The notes under the pieces were generated by a model. The model worked only from the letters and a program-made list of their open reading frames with translations, was not told the origin of the DNA and made no database searches. A stretch of 64,000 nucleotides of DNA from JBGZEX01 sp041846495 (GTDB taxonomy: Bacteria > Bacteroidota > Bacteroidia > Bacteroidales > Marinifilaceae). Shown here one piece after another: positions 1-8,190 of this stretch. Position numbers and translations under genes: made by a program. The stretch spans positions 1-64,000 of the forward strand of contig JBGZEX010000026.1 in the NCBI GenBank assembly GCA_041846495.1, read 5' to 3'. How positions within the stretch are numbered: position 1 is the first letter of the stretch; each line of letters opens with the position of its first letter.

Positions 1-76
1 CGACCGATGAGTTTTCTATAGAGAAATAATGCGTGACACAGTTTATTTTACACTACCCGTTAATTACTTGGCTAAA

Positions 77-436
77 CCCTTAATTGCACCTTATTGGAAT
101 TGAAACCTTCAAGACTTGTTTTCAGAAGTTCAACAGCTACACCCTTAATTGCACCTTATTGGAATTGAAACCCAAAACAACAATAAGGGTTAAACCGCCC
201 CACATAAACCCTTAATTGCACCTTATTGGAATTGAAACACGTTTCCTTGAGAAACAAGCGAGAACTGAAAGTACCCTTAATTGCACCTTATTGGAATTGA
301 AACCTTCTCTTATTGATGAATTGTCTAAAAATTTTGGTTTTTCCCTTAATTGCACCTTATTGGAATTGAAACATAAAAGTCGAACCTGTTTCTCTTCATG
401 TACCTGCCCTTAATTGCACCTTATTGGAATTGATAC
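77..436 (+). CRISPR. CRISPR array, 6 repeats and 5 spacers
   Basis: Six copies of a 30-nt repeat begin at 77, 142, 209, 274, 343 and 407. The repeat starts CCCTTAATTGC and ends GGAATTGAAAC. The five spacers are 34 to 39 nt long and unlike one another. The first five repeats look identical; the last (407-436) ends GATAC instead of GAAAC. A worn repeat usually marks the end away from the leader, so the array probably reads left to right with its leader at or before bases 1-76. The ATTGAAAC end is common in type I-B and type III repeats, but with no cas gene here the type cannot be assigned. Confidence 0.97.
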
Positions 437-538
437 GAAGCAAAGCGGACGGAATGATTAAACTATATCGCTAAAAGGGTGAGGGAGTAAGAGCCTTTTT
501 TTGATTTCTTTTTTCTGGGCAAGTAAGAAAAAAAGAAT

Positions 539-561
539 CCCTTACGCCCAAAACGTAAGGG
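539..561 (-). terminator. Terminator of the toxin-antitoxin operon
   Basis: CCCTTACG (539-546) pairs perfectly with CGTAAGGG (554-561) around a 7-nt loop. On the minus strand the hairpin is followed by a T-rich run (complement of the A-rich 524-536). It lies just past the toxin stop codon and would keep toxin-antitoxin transcription from running antisense into the CRISPR array. Confidence 0.75.
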
Positions 562-567
562 GAAAAA

Positions 568-840
568 TTACTTAAATAATTCCGAATGACTTCCAAGCCT
601 AAGAAGTTCTATTATATTGCTTTCATCATCAAACCATATCAATAAAAAATCTCCTTCTATATGGCATTCCATGCAATCCTTATATTGTCCTGTAAGTCTA
701 TGGGCTTTTAGTTCTTGGGGTAAAGTTTCTTCATTTTCAAGCATAACCAAGACCTCTAACAACTTTTCAAGCTTTTTAGGCTGATTTCTATACCTCTTGA
801 AGTCCTTTTTATACTGTGTGCTGTAATGTAGTATTTTCAT
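568..840 (-). CDS. YafQ-family mRNA interferase toxin
   Basis: This 90-aa protein fits the YafQ branch of the RelE superfamily, ribosome-dependent endoribonucleases that cut mRNA in the A site. The YafQ signature is visible: AHRLTG at 46-51, ECHIEGDFLLIW at 58-69 and the C-terminal LRLGSHSELF. H47, H60, D64 and H85 match in order and spacing the catalytic H50, H63, D67 and H87 of E. coli YafQ, so the toxin should be active. Its ATG overlaps the antitoxin TAA by one base (TAATG), which implies translational coupling. The pair sits between two CRISPR arrays that share a repeat. Confidence 0.92.
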   Translation of the reverse strand: MKILHYSTQYKKDFKRYRNQPKKLEKLLEVLVMLENEETLPQELKAHRLTGQYKDCMECHIEGDFLLIWFDDESNIIELLRLGSHSELFK

Positions 841-1088
841 TACTCACACGATTTAATAAAACTCTCCATGTTACTGGTATTTATCGTTCCGGCATACTTT
901 CCCGAACGTGCTTCGTTTATAGCTGCTATGGTTGTTTCGTTCGGTGCATTATACACGCTATCCATGAGAATACACTCTACATAATTATTCAAACTTCTGT
1001 TTACTTTCTTCGCTTCTGCTTTTAGCTTATCTATTAAACTTTCATCTAAACGAAACGCTGTTGTTTTTTTTATTGCTCTTGCTTCCAT
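840..1088 (-). CDS. Ribbon-helix-helix antitoxin partner of YafQ-like toxin
   Basis: This 82-aa protein has an N-terminal ribbon-helix-helix signature (KKTTAFRLDESLIDKLKAEA), the DNA-binding dimer fold of RelB/DinJ-type antitoxins. The C-terminal half is probably the toxin-wrapping part. The frame is open back to 1130, but a promoter at 1117-1147 puts the transcript start near 1113, so the ATG at 1086-1088 (MEARAIKK) is chosen. Antitoxin-before-toxin order and the one-base overlap are typical of type II modules, and the ribbon-helix-helix domain is expected to repress the promoter. Confidence 0.85.
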   Translation of the reverse strand: MEARAIKKTTAFRLDESLIDKLKAEAKKVNRSLNNYVECILMDSVYNAPNETTIAAINEARSGKYAGTINTSNMESFIKSCE

Positions 1089-1116
1089 TGTTATACTTTT
1101 ATCATACTTTATATTG

Positions 1117-1147
1117 CAAATGTAATACATTTTTTTGAATTAGCAAA
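1117..1147 (-). promoter_or_regulatory. Bacteroidota promoter of the toxin-antitoxin operon
   Basis: On the minus strand TTTG (1147-1144) stands exactly 19 nt from TACATTTG (1124-1117). This is a full match to the Bacteroidota consensus TTTG-N19-21-TAnnTTTG. The start of transcription should lie near 1113, about 25 nt before the antitoxin ATG. Confidence 0.8.
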
Positions 1148-1276
1148 ATTATTTCTGGATTTCATTTGGTGTCTTTTTTTGTCCTGCAGAACCGTCGGAA
1201 TTGAAATTTTGGTATCTTTTTCTATCTGAACAGCCGTTCATGTGGAACAAATCCATTCAGATAGAGACACCTTTGT

Positions 1277-1631
1277 AATTAAATCGAACCTTATTGGAAT
1301 TGAAACAGGATAATACTTGTATTGGCTTGAATTGCAGAAGTCCCTTAATTGCACCTTATTGGAATTGAAACTGATAACATCAAATTTCTCACTGAAGCAT
1401 CCCGCACTACTTTTAATTGCATCTTACTAGAATTGAAACTCGGTATCATAGTTACGCAGTTCTTCTGTCCTTTAATTGCACTTTATTAGAATTGAAACGC
1501 ACTTTGCGATTTTCATCTGTACAAAAGTGAAACATCTTCAATTGAGCTTTAGTGAAATTAAAACTACTTGAAATTCGATACGGAAAATCCGGCTCATCAA
1601 TCCTCAATTGAGCCTTAGTGAAGTTAAAAAC
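1277..1631 (+). CRISPR. Decaying second CRISPR array, 6 degenerate repeats
   Basis: Repeats related to those at 77-436 end at 1306, 1371, 1439, 1498, 1564 and 1631, separated by spacer-sized segments of 29 to 38 nt. Only 1342-1371 is intact. The copy at 1277-1306 keeps its 3' 19 nt but has a different 5' part. Copies at 1410-1439 and 1469-1498 carry several substitutions. The last two (1535-1564 and 1601-1631) match the canonical repeat at only about two thirds of positions but resemble each other closely (both have CAATTGAGC and TTAGTGAA). Growing decay to the right fits the old distal end of one array, cut off from its front half by the 437-1276 segment. Confidence 0.88.
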
Positions 1632-1737
1632 CGTACATATTTGTCATTCTAAGAAATAACACGAGGAGCCGGCCGGATGCAGACTCCCGGGTCTCTGCCG
1701 AAAATGCCCGAAAAAGAGATAAAGAAAAATTCCAAAA

Positions 1738-3126
1738 TCAAGCTTTATAAGATTCCGGAAGATTGATAAGATAGAGTTTTTTTCGGGCACGGGTCACTGC
1801 CGTATAAAGCCAGCGGCAGAAATCTTCATCCCATATATCGTCTCTGATGACGGCAGCATCCAAGAAAACCGCATCCCACTGCCCTCCCTGCGCTTTATGG
1901 CAGGTTATAGCATAGGCATATTTCACCTGTAATGCATTATAATAGGGATCTTCCCGCATCTTCTCCAAACGTTTTCTCTTGGATTTTATATCGGCATAAG
2001 ATTTCTCCACCTCTAAATAAAGTCGCTTTCCCTCCTCTCCCGTAAGAGCCGGACCGTCCGAGGTAAGCGTATCCAAAATCGCAGTGGCATCGAATTTCTT
2101 CCCGTTTGAATCCAAGGTGAGGGACAGCTCCGCATATTCCAAACCGTACTGTCGTTCCCGTCTTCCTACCCGATCGACAACGGCTATTTCCCCGTTTGCG
2201 ATGAAATCACCGGGTTCCCCGTCTCCCCAAAAATAATTGTTCTTTACGACCATCACCCGGTCGCCTTTGGCGATATCCTCTTCCCTGTACATAATGCGGG
2301 AGCGGATTCCCGCATTAAACCTTACCGCCCGCTTATTCGAACGACAAATAACAATCGTTTCCTCTTCCCCGTATCTATCATAACAGGATTCTATGATTTC
2401 CAAAAGTTCTTCCCCCAAAACCGAATCTATATCCGGAAAATCTTTCAGACGAAAACACAAGGGTTTAAAGGCATTCATGTGCATGCGAATATTGGTAGCA
2501 TTCCATAATATTCCGGAATCTTCCGTCTGACGCCCCACTTTGTCCAATTCTTCACAACATACGGATATCCCGTAATGTTCCCGCAAATAATCCGGATCCA
2601 AGGCCGGACTCGAAGCCGTACCCACCGGAGGCAACTGTCCTCCGTCACCTACCAGCATCAGGCGATTCCCTTCTTTTCCGTATACATAAGTCATCAGATC
2701 GTCCAAAAGACATCCGCTGCCGAATATGCCCCCTCCCTGATTCGAGATCATGGATGCCTCGTCTACAATGAATAATGTGCCGGAAAGAGAATTATAAGCC
2801 AAGGAAAACAAATCCTGTTCCTTTTGTCGGTATATTTTTTTATGAATAGTGAAAGCCGGAAGAGAAGAGTAGGCGGAAAAAACCTTAGCAGCCCTTCCTG
2901 TGGGAGCCAATAAAACCGTATTTTTTCCCAATTCGTGCATTGTCCGCACAACACCTGCAACCAATGAAGTCTTCCCGGTACCCGCATAACCTTTCAATAT
3001 GAACAAAGTCTCATTTTTCGGAGAAAAACAAAAATCCGCCATTTTTTCCACGACATCTTTTTGCAAATCATCCAATTCAAACTCAATATTATTCAATATT
3101 TTATCTACCCAAAAATGCTTTAACAT
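1738..3126 (-). CDS. RecD/Pif1-like superfamily 1B DNA helicase
   Basis: This 462-aa ATP-dependent helicase has all main SF1 motifs: Walker A GYAGTGKTS (about 46-54), Walker B FIVDEASM, motif III VGDGGQLPPVG, a UvrD_C_2-type segment YAITCHKAQGGQWD and motif VI YTAVTRARKKLYLI. It lacks the N-terminal domains of RecD2, so it is a compact RecD/Pif1-like protein as is common in Bacteroidota; a role in DNA repair or recombination is inferred. It is transcribed away from the rightward 3294-5347 genes. The start at 3126 leaves a normal spacing to the Walker A motif. No clear promoter pair was seen upstream. Confidence 0.9.
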   Translation of the reverse strand: MLKHFWVDKILNNIEFELDDLQKDVVEKMADFCFSPKNETLFILKGYAGTGKTSLVAGVVRTMHELGKNTVLLAPTGRAAKVFSAYSSLPAFTIHKKIYRQKEQDLFSLAYNSLSGTLFIVDEASMISNQGGGIFGSGCLLDDLMTYVYGKEGNRLMLVGDGGQLPPVGTASSPALDPDYLREHYGISVCCEELDKVGRQTEDSGILWNATNIRMHMNAFKPLCFRLKDFPDIDSVLGEELLEIIESCYDRYGEEETIVICRSNKRAVRFNAGIRSRIMYREEDIAKGDRVMVVKNNYFWGDGEPGDFIANGEIAVVDRVGRRERQYGLEYAELSLTLDSNGKKFDATAILDTLTSDGPALTGEEGKRLYLEVEKSYADIKSKRKRLEKMREDPYYNALQVKYAYAITCHKAQGGQWDAVFLDAAVIRDDIWDEDFCRWLYTAVTRARKKLYLINLPESYKA

Positions 3127-3293
3127 CAGTTCTTTTAAAATAAAAACAATTTTTTATCACCGACCCGTAGGTGTTCTCTAAATTTTTTCCTAAATTTGCC
3201 ATATTGTCGGTTTATGCCCGGTTGCGGCATGGGATAAAGGTAGTAATTATTTTTCATTGATAAAAAGCAAGAATAATATAAAGCATAATTAAG

Positions 3294-3935
3294 ATGAAAA
3301 CAACGATTAAAATCATTTTAGGTATTATCATCCTGTTTTTAGGGTATAAATGCTATGAAAGTATCAGTGTTCCTCAGAAATTCGAAATACTGAAAAAACA
3401 CAGGTACGATATAGTTAAGAATCGCCTTATCGATATCCGCAAGGCTCAAGAAGCATATAAAAGCGTATATGATGTATATACCCATAGCTTCGATACCCTT
3501 ATAAATTTCATAAAATACGATTCCATCCGTATGGTACGTTCCATCGGTTCCTTATCCGACGAACAAATAGAGGCCGGTATGACGGAATCCGAAGCCATAA
3601 AAAAGGGCCTGATACTGAGAGATACCATCAAAGTCGCCGCTTTGGAAAACGTATTCTCGAAAGATTTCCCCATCGAAGACATACGTTATGTGCCCTTTAC
3701 GAACAAAACATACGAATTTATCATGGGTGCCACCATACTCACAACCAAATCCGGCATAGATATTCCCGTATTCGAAGCCAGAGTATCGAATACGATCATA
3801 TTTAAGAATATATACGACAAATATAAAATGGAAATAGAGCAGGAAAACGGAGAACGTATCCGTTTAAAAAAGTATCCGGGAATGATGGTCGGAAGTTTGA
3901 AAGAAGCGAACAACAATGTAGGAAATTGGGAATGA
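3294..3935 (+). CDS. Uncharacterised membrane-anchored protein
   Basis: This 213-aa protein starts with a hydrophobic stretch (IKIILGIIILFLGYKC, about 5-20), a signal anchor or uncleaved signal, followed by a soluble, charged region that should lie outside the inner membrane. Residues 28-70 look helical and rich in K, R and E, possibly a short coiled coil. No catalytic motif is evident. It stands 12 nt before the DUF3822 gene and rsmD and is probably co-transcribed with them. A -7-like box TAAATTTG lies at 3191-3198 without a clear -33 partner. Function unknown. Confidence 0.75.
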   Translation: MKTTIKIILGIIILFLGYKCYESISVPQKFEILKKHRYDIVKNRLIDIRKAQEAYKSVYDVYTHSFDTLINFIKYDSIRMVRSIGSLSDEQIEAGMTESEAIKKGLILRDTIKVAALENVFSKDFPIEDIRYVPFTNKTYEFIMGATILTTKSGIDIPVFEARVSNTIIFKNIYDKYKMEIEQENGERIRLKKYPGMMVGSLKEANNNVGNWE

Positions 3936-3947
3936 TAAAAGCTCCGG

Positions 3948-4787
3948 ATGCAAAACACTTATTTTATTGATCGTTTTTTCAATTTGGATAAAAGTGAGAG
4001 CTATTTTATGTCCATCTGTTTAAAAGCAGATGGATTTTCTGTTTGCATACAGGACACGGAAAAAAAACTACTATTGCTGACTCATGAACAACTTCGCGAA
4101 GGAGAGGGATTTAAAACGGACATCGTAAAAAAGGCCTTCGACGCTTACCCCATATTCCATACGGAATACAAACATATTTATATTATGATTTCGATTCCGG
4201 AAAAAATGCTGGTGCCGGAAGAATTCTTCAATCTTAAAACATTGGCCGATTATTACGGGATATCGCATTCCATAAACGAAGGCGACGTTTTGATATACCA
4301 TAAAATCGAAAAATCCCATACGTTTATCGTCAGTAGCATTCCCGGAGAATTGATTCGTTTTTGCAATGAATATTTCAATAATCCGGTCATCGTCCATGCC
4401 GTCTATCCCTTTATCCGATATGCTTTGGAGCATATTTCCATAAATACATACCACTTATTTGCAGATATTGGAAACAAACATTGCGATATCCTTTTAATAT
4501 GCGGAGAAAATATCGTTTTATGCAATTCTTATTCTTATAATTCGGCAAAGGATGTCGTTTATTATATCCTCAATATCATCGATACGGAAGGAATCGACCG
4601 CAATCTCATATACTTGAACATATCGGGCTCAGTATCGTCGAATAAGGAAATCAAAAATATTTTAAGCCGGGAAATACAACGGTTGTCCGTACTCGAAATT
4701 CCGGAATTAGACCATACGATTCCCAAGCATACGGGATTTAATTCATCGGAACATATTTATCTTATACATATGACGAAATGCGAATAA
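3948..4787 (+). CDS. DUF3822 family protein
   Basis: This 279-aa protein is recognised as DUF3822 by its character and by its position just before rsmD, the usual arrangement in Bacteroidota. It has no signal peptide and no membrane segment, so it is probably cytoplasmic. Segments such as HLFADIGNKHCDILLICGEN (about 168-187) resemble phosphate-loop strands of actin/hexokinase-fold proteins, which is an inference. The end overlaps the rsmD start by 10 nt, so the two are probably translated together. The function of the family is unknown. Confidence 0.75.
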   Translation: MQNTYFIDRFFNLDKSESYFMSICLKADGFSVCIQDTEKKLLLLTHEQLREGEGFKTDIVKKAFDAYPIFHTEYKHIYIMISIPEKMLVPEEFFNLKTLADYYGISHSINEGDVLIYHKIEKSHTFIVSSIPGELIRFCNEYFNNPVIVHAVYPFIRYALEHISINTYHLFADIGNKHCDILLICGENIVLCNSYSYNSAKDVVYYILNIIDTEGIDRNLIYLNISGSVSSNKEIKNILSREIQRLSVLEIPELDHTIPKHTGFNSSEHIYLIHMTKCE

Positions 4788-5347
4788 TCCGAGGACGACT
4801 GAAAGGGAAAACAATAACTCCCGACAAATATTTCAAAGCGAGACCTACTACCGATTTTGCCAAGGAAAATATATTCAACGTAATCGAAAATCATATCGAT
4901 TTGGAAAATATCCGGGCTCTGGACCTCTTTTCCGGAACCGGAAGTATCAGTTACGAATTAGCTTCCCGGGGTGCAGCGGAGGTTATCGCCGTAGAAAACG
5001 ACTACCGCCATTACCTCTTCATCAAATATACGGCAGAAAGTCTCGGACTTCCCGAAATAAAAGCCGTAAAACAAGATGTATTCAAGGCTTTACGGAAAAT
5101 CAAAGGGGAGAAATTCGAACTTATATTCGCAGACCCTCCTTATCAACTGAAAGATATCGAACGGCTACCGCAACTCCTTGAGGAAAATGCACTCCTGCAT
5201 CCGGGCACCTTAGTCGTTATCGAACATCCTAAAACCGTATCTTTTGAAAACACCCCTTTCTTTAAAGAGCGAAGAGTATACGGCAGCGTAAATTTTTCCA
5301 TTTTCCGTATCGAAAAATCTCAATCTTTATATCCGGCGGAAAAGTGA
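4778..5347 (+). CDS. rsmD: 16S rRNA (guanine(966)-N(2))-methyltransferase RsmD
   Basis: This 189-aa protein has the usual RsmD length and order of motifs: N-terminal MRIIRGRLKGK, RPTTDFAKENIFN, the SAM-binding ALDLFSGTGSISYELASRG (about 45-63) and the catalytic FADPPY (about 118-123). It methylates N2 of G966 in 16S rRNA during 30S assembly. It overlaps the DUF3822 gene by 10 nt and is the last gene of a three-gene rightward unit. It converges with the DUF6850 gene; the 104-bp gap holds no strong terminator that I can see. Confidence 0.95.
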   Translation: MRIIRGRLKGKTITPDKYFKARPTTDFAKENIFNVIENHIDLENIRALDLFSGTGSISYELASRGAAEVIAVENDYRHYLFIKYTAESLGLPEIKAVKQDVFKALRKIKGEKFELIFADPPYQLKDIERLPQLLEENALLHPGTLVVIEHPKTVSFENTPFFKERRVYGSVNFSIFRIEKSQSLYPAEK

Positions 5348-5451
5348 AAATCTCTTCGACATAAGTCCGGGCAAATAAAAAATAAGGCGTTCCCGTTTAA
5401 CGGATAAAAAGAAGCGCACCAGGCAACAAAAAACAATTTCAAATATCCGGC

Positions 5452-6978
5452 TCAAAACATATAACTCAAGGAAAAAGACGTATCGTAGGAATGACCTCCT
5501 CCCTCCCAAAACTTCAAACCCATAATAAGAGATAAACGGACAAAATGCTCCCCGGAATCCGGCGATAAACGAAAATACAAATCATTTTGAATGCGCCAAT
5601 ACCGGTTAGCTCCTTCTTCGTAACGAAGATAAGCCTGTTCCGATACGACAGTTTGGGAATTCATATCCAAGTGTCGTTTCCCGGAACCTCCCGTCTTAAA
5701 ATAAGCCGATAAAAGATTATATCCCGCCAAACGGAAGGTTTTCCATTTAAAATCCATTTCCCCTCCTACAACCGACTTATCAAAACGGGCAAAATAAGTC
5801 TTCTCATATTCCGTCATATCATACTTCTTACGCTTATACGCAAAACGAAGACCGGTTATCGTCCGGATTGCCGAATATCTTATACCCAATTTAGCCGTCA
5901 TCTCATCGTGGACCGAATCGAAACTCTTATTGGTGGCCAGTAATTCGTAATTGTATAAAGAAGACTCCTTATTGACAGCAACTCGCTCGTATATGCGCTC
6001 AATTCCTCTCCGGCGCTCAAAACGGCCTTGTCCCGTAAAATATATAACTGTTTTATCCGTCAGGCGAAAAATATCGGAAACCATATAAGGTGCCACATAG
6101 CGGTCTATCCGTTCATTAAGGTAGACTCCGGCATTCCGGGTTTCCAACCTACCCGATGCGTAACCGCTCTTTAATCGCACGACCGTATTATATTCCGGAC
6201 GCAAAAAAACGAACCGGACATATTTTTCCAGTCTATTGTGAAAAAAACTCTCGCCATTGCTTTCACGGGCGGAGTAACGCTTATTGAACTGTCCGAAGGG
6301 ACGCATCACATAGTACCATTCGGAAGAAGAGGGAAGATAAACATTAAAATCCATCGATTGTCTATAGAAAACCGCACCGAGAGATAGCATCCAAATTCCT
6401 CTTGCATGCGCATCGTATCCGGCCGATACATCCAAATCGACACAAGACGCATTATTCAATACCCTCGGATCCTTGCGGCTATGTCTTATTACCCCCGTAT
6501 AACCGCTGCTTCCGCCCAAATGCCATGCGGAATTCATTCGCCAGGCTCCGGAAGCCGCAATCTTATAGGTCTCCGTATGATGTGATGCGGAAACGGTATC
6601 GGCAACGATAAAAGGATAAAAAAGTTCGCTATGATTCGTCAACCGGAAAGAAAGGTCTTTTTCGTGTATTCGGGAGAAGGCGGCCATACCGCTTCCGCAA
6701 AACCGTCCGACACGGGTAATTCCCTCGGCTTTAAACCGCCATCGGGAAACTTCCTCGGGATACCCCGCCCAATGTTCCGGAACCGGCTTCGAATGAGTGT
6801 AAGTAAATCCGGCATCTACCGACTTGTCTATTTTACCCAAAGACAATAATACCGCATTGCTTAGTAAAATTTCTTTATTGTATAAAACGGAATCGCCTTT
6901 CCACCAATGCTCCTGTCCCATACTCCCAAGAGGAATAAGCAACAAAAAAATTGCAAAAACGGAAAGGCGATATTTCAT
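5452..6978 (-). CDS. DUF6850 family outer-membrane beta-barrel protein
   Basis: This 508-aa protein has a signal peptide (MKYRLSVFAIFLLLIPLGSMGQ) and then alternating aromatic and polar strands, ending in an aromatic C-terminal strand (SFSLSYMF) typical of outer-membrane barrels. It is assigned to DUF6850 from its character and its place after a DUF4876 gene and a TonB receptor. It is the last gene of a leftward series, 13 nt after the DUF4876 gene, in a row that begins with feoAB. It may help bring the receptor's ligand across or onto the outer membrane; that role is inferred from context only. Confidence 0.75.
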   Translation of the reverse strand: MKYRLSVFAIFLLLIPLGSMGQEHWWKGDSVLYNKEILLSNAVLLSLGKIDKSVDAGFTYTHSKPVPEHWAGYPEEVSRWRFKAEGITRVGRFCGSGMAAFSRIHEKDLSFRLTNHSELFYPFIVADTVSASHHTETYKIAASGAWRMNSAWHLGGSSGYTGVIRHSRKDPRVLNNASCVDLDVSAGYDAHARGIWMLSLGAVFYRQSMDFNVYLPSSSEWYYVMRPFGQFNKRYSARESNGESFFHNRLEKYVRFVFLRPEYNTVVRLKSGYASGRLETRNAGVYLNERIDRYVAPYMVSDIFRLTDKTVIYFTGQGRFERRRGIERIYERVAVNKESSLYNYELLATNKSFDSVHDEMTAKLGIRYSAIRTITGLRFAYKRKKYDMTEYEKTYFARFDKSVVGGEMDFKWKTFRLAGYNLLSAYFKTGGSGKRHLDMNSQTVVSEQAYLRYEEGANRYWRIQNDLYFRLSPDSGEHFVRLSLIMGLKFWEGGGHSYDTSFSLSYMF

Positions 6979-6991
6979 AATACAAGCTTAA

Positions 6992-8173
6992 TTATTTAGG
7001 TAATATGGACGAGGGAATGTCTTTGAGAAAATCGTTTGCAGAATCGTTATTATCCACGTAAACATTCCGGTCACCTACGGTATAATAAAGTTTTCTCTGT
7101 ATGGTGTATCCTTTCTTCATATCACTGCAAAAAGTAAAGGAAACATCTACGGAAGCCGGCAAAGCCTTCGCTTTAATCATTTCACCATTACTCAATTCCA
7201 CAGCATCCGACACCCAGGCGTCCGGAATAAAAGGACACATAACGGGAGGTATGGACGGATTATTGAATGCTATTTCCCGGGCATGTTCCTTCATAAGTTT
7301 TTCCATGGACATGGGCATTTTAAAAATAAAATAAGAGGTATTGCCTCTCATATGAAGAGCTGTAAATGACATACTTGTTTTGTAAAGTATCTCCATATTC
7401 TTAACGGTCGGATTGTCCGTCAATTGGAATCTATCGTTAGGTTCAAACCATTCGAATTTCGCTTTTTTCGATAAATCGGGCACCATTTTGGAAATTTCAT
7501 TATGGTTTTTAGCCTCGCTGCAGATAACGAATTCTTCTCCCGGTTTTACAGGATAAGTTTTTCCGTCCCCCGGCACCATAAACATAAACTCCACTCCGAT
7601 TTCTGGCAGATATTTGCGATGACGTTTATCATTAATGGCCGTATTGGCAGCCGTTCCGGCAAATACGAGACTGTCGGCATACAGTATCCGATCGCTATTA
7701 TTTACAATAATCACATAATCCGCTCCGTTCTTATATTGCTTAGACGTTACATCATGTACACCCCCGCTATAAAACAATTCTCTAATCACAAATCCTCCCT
7801 TGATCTGAGGAAGCAAGCATAATGCAACTTCCGCCGATTTCATGCTTACGGAAAAATCGGAAACGATAGCTGAAAAATCCATCTTCTTCCCGTCTTCTTC
7901 GATTGCGGTATTGGCCGAGATATTGTATACACCCGGTTTTAGAGGGATTACGTGAACTTTCCCATAAGAGAGTTCCTTTTTTTCCAAACTCTCCCCCGTT
8001 TCTTTATTCGTAATTTTCAGACTGATCTCCTTAAACGTATGGGAAAGCCCTTTGGGCAAAGTGAAGGTGATTTTAACATCTACGGGTTCTATCACCTTAT
8101 CGTCTTTTTTACACGATGTTATAGCTAATAATAACACCATTAAGGATAAAATCGATAATTTCATTTTCTTCAT
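6992..8173 (-). CDS. DUF4876 family lipoprotein
   Basis: This 393-aa protein begins with a lipoprotein signal (MKKMKLSILSLMVLLLAITSC); the lipobox cysteine is followed by KKDDK, so it should be an outer-membrane lipoprotein and may be surface exposed. An N-terminal beta-sandwich-like part (about 30-120) precedes a longer domain containing DYVIIVNNSDRILYADSLVF. It resembles DUF4876, found next to TonB receptors. It lies 17 nt after the TonB receptor gene and 13 nt before the DUF6850 gene. Ligand capture for the receptor, as SusD-type lipoproteins do for SusC, is an inference. Confidence 0.75.
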   Translation of the reverse strand: MKKMKLSILSLMVLLLAITSCKKDDKVIEPVDVKITFTLPKGLSHTFKEISLKITNKETGESLEKKELSYGKVHVIPLKPGVYNISANTAIEEDGKKMDFSAIVSDFSVSMKSAEVALCLLPQIKGGFVIRELFYSGGVHDVTSKQYKNGADYVIIVNNSDRILYADSLVFAGTAANTAINDKRHRKYLPEIGVEFMFMVPGDGKTYPVKPGEEFVICSEAKNHNEISKMVPDLSKKAKFEWFEPNDRFQLTDNPTVKNMEILYKTSMSFTALHMRGNTSYFIFKMPMSMEKLMKEHAREIAFNNPSIPPVMCPFIPDAWVSDAVELSNGEMIKAKALPASVDVSFTFCSDMKKGYTIQRKLYYTVGDRNVYVDNNDSANDFLKDIPSSILPK

Positions 8174-8190
8174 TGTTAAAAAATTAAAGG

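Noticed and set aside
216..413. Open frame across the first CRISPR array
   Set aside because: It is built from repeats and spacers; the repeated peptide LNCTLLELK is the translated CRISPR repeat.
1190..1206. GGAATTGAAA before the second array as another repeat remnant
   Set aside because: Only 10 bases match the repeat end and the distance to the next repeat does not fit a spacer.
437..1276. CreTA-type RNA toxin-antitoxin guarding a CRISPR-Cas locus
   Set aside because: The module here codes for recognisable toxin and antitoxin proteins, and no cas gene is in the window.
1678..1697. GCAGA...TCTGC hairpin after the helicase gene as its terminator
   Set aside because: The stem is short and interrupted and there is no T-run on the minus strand after it.
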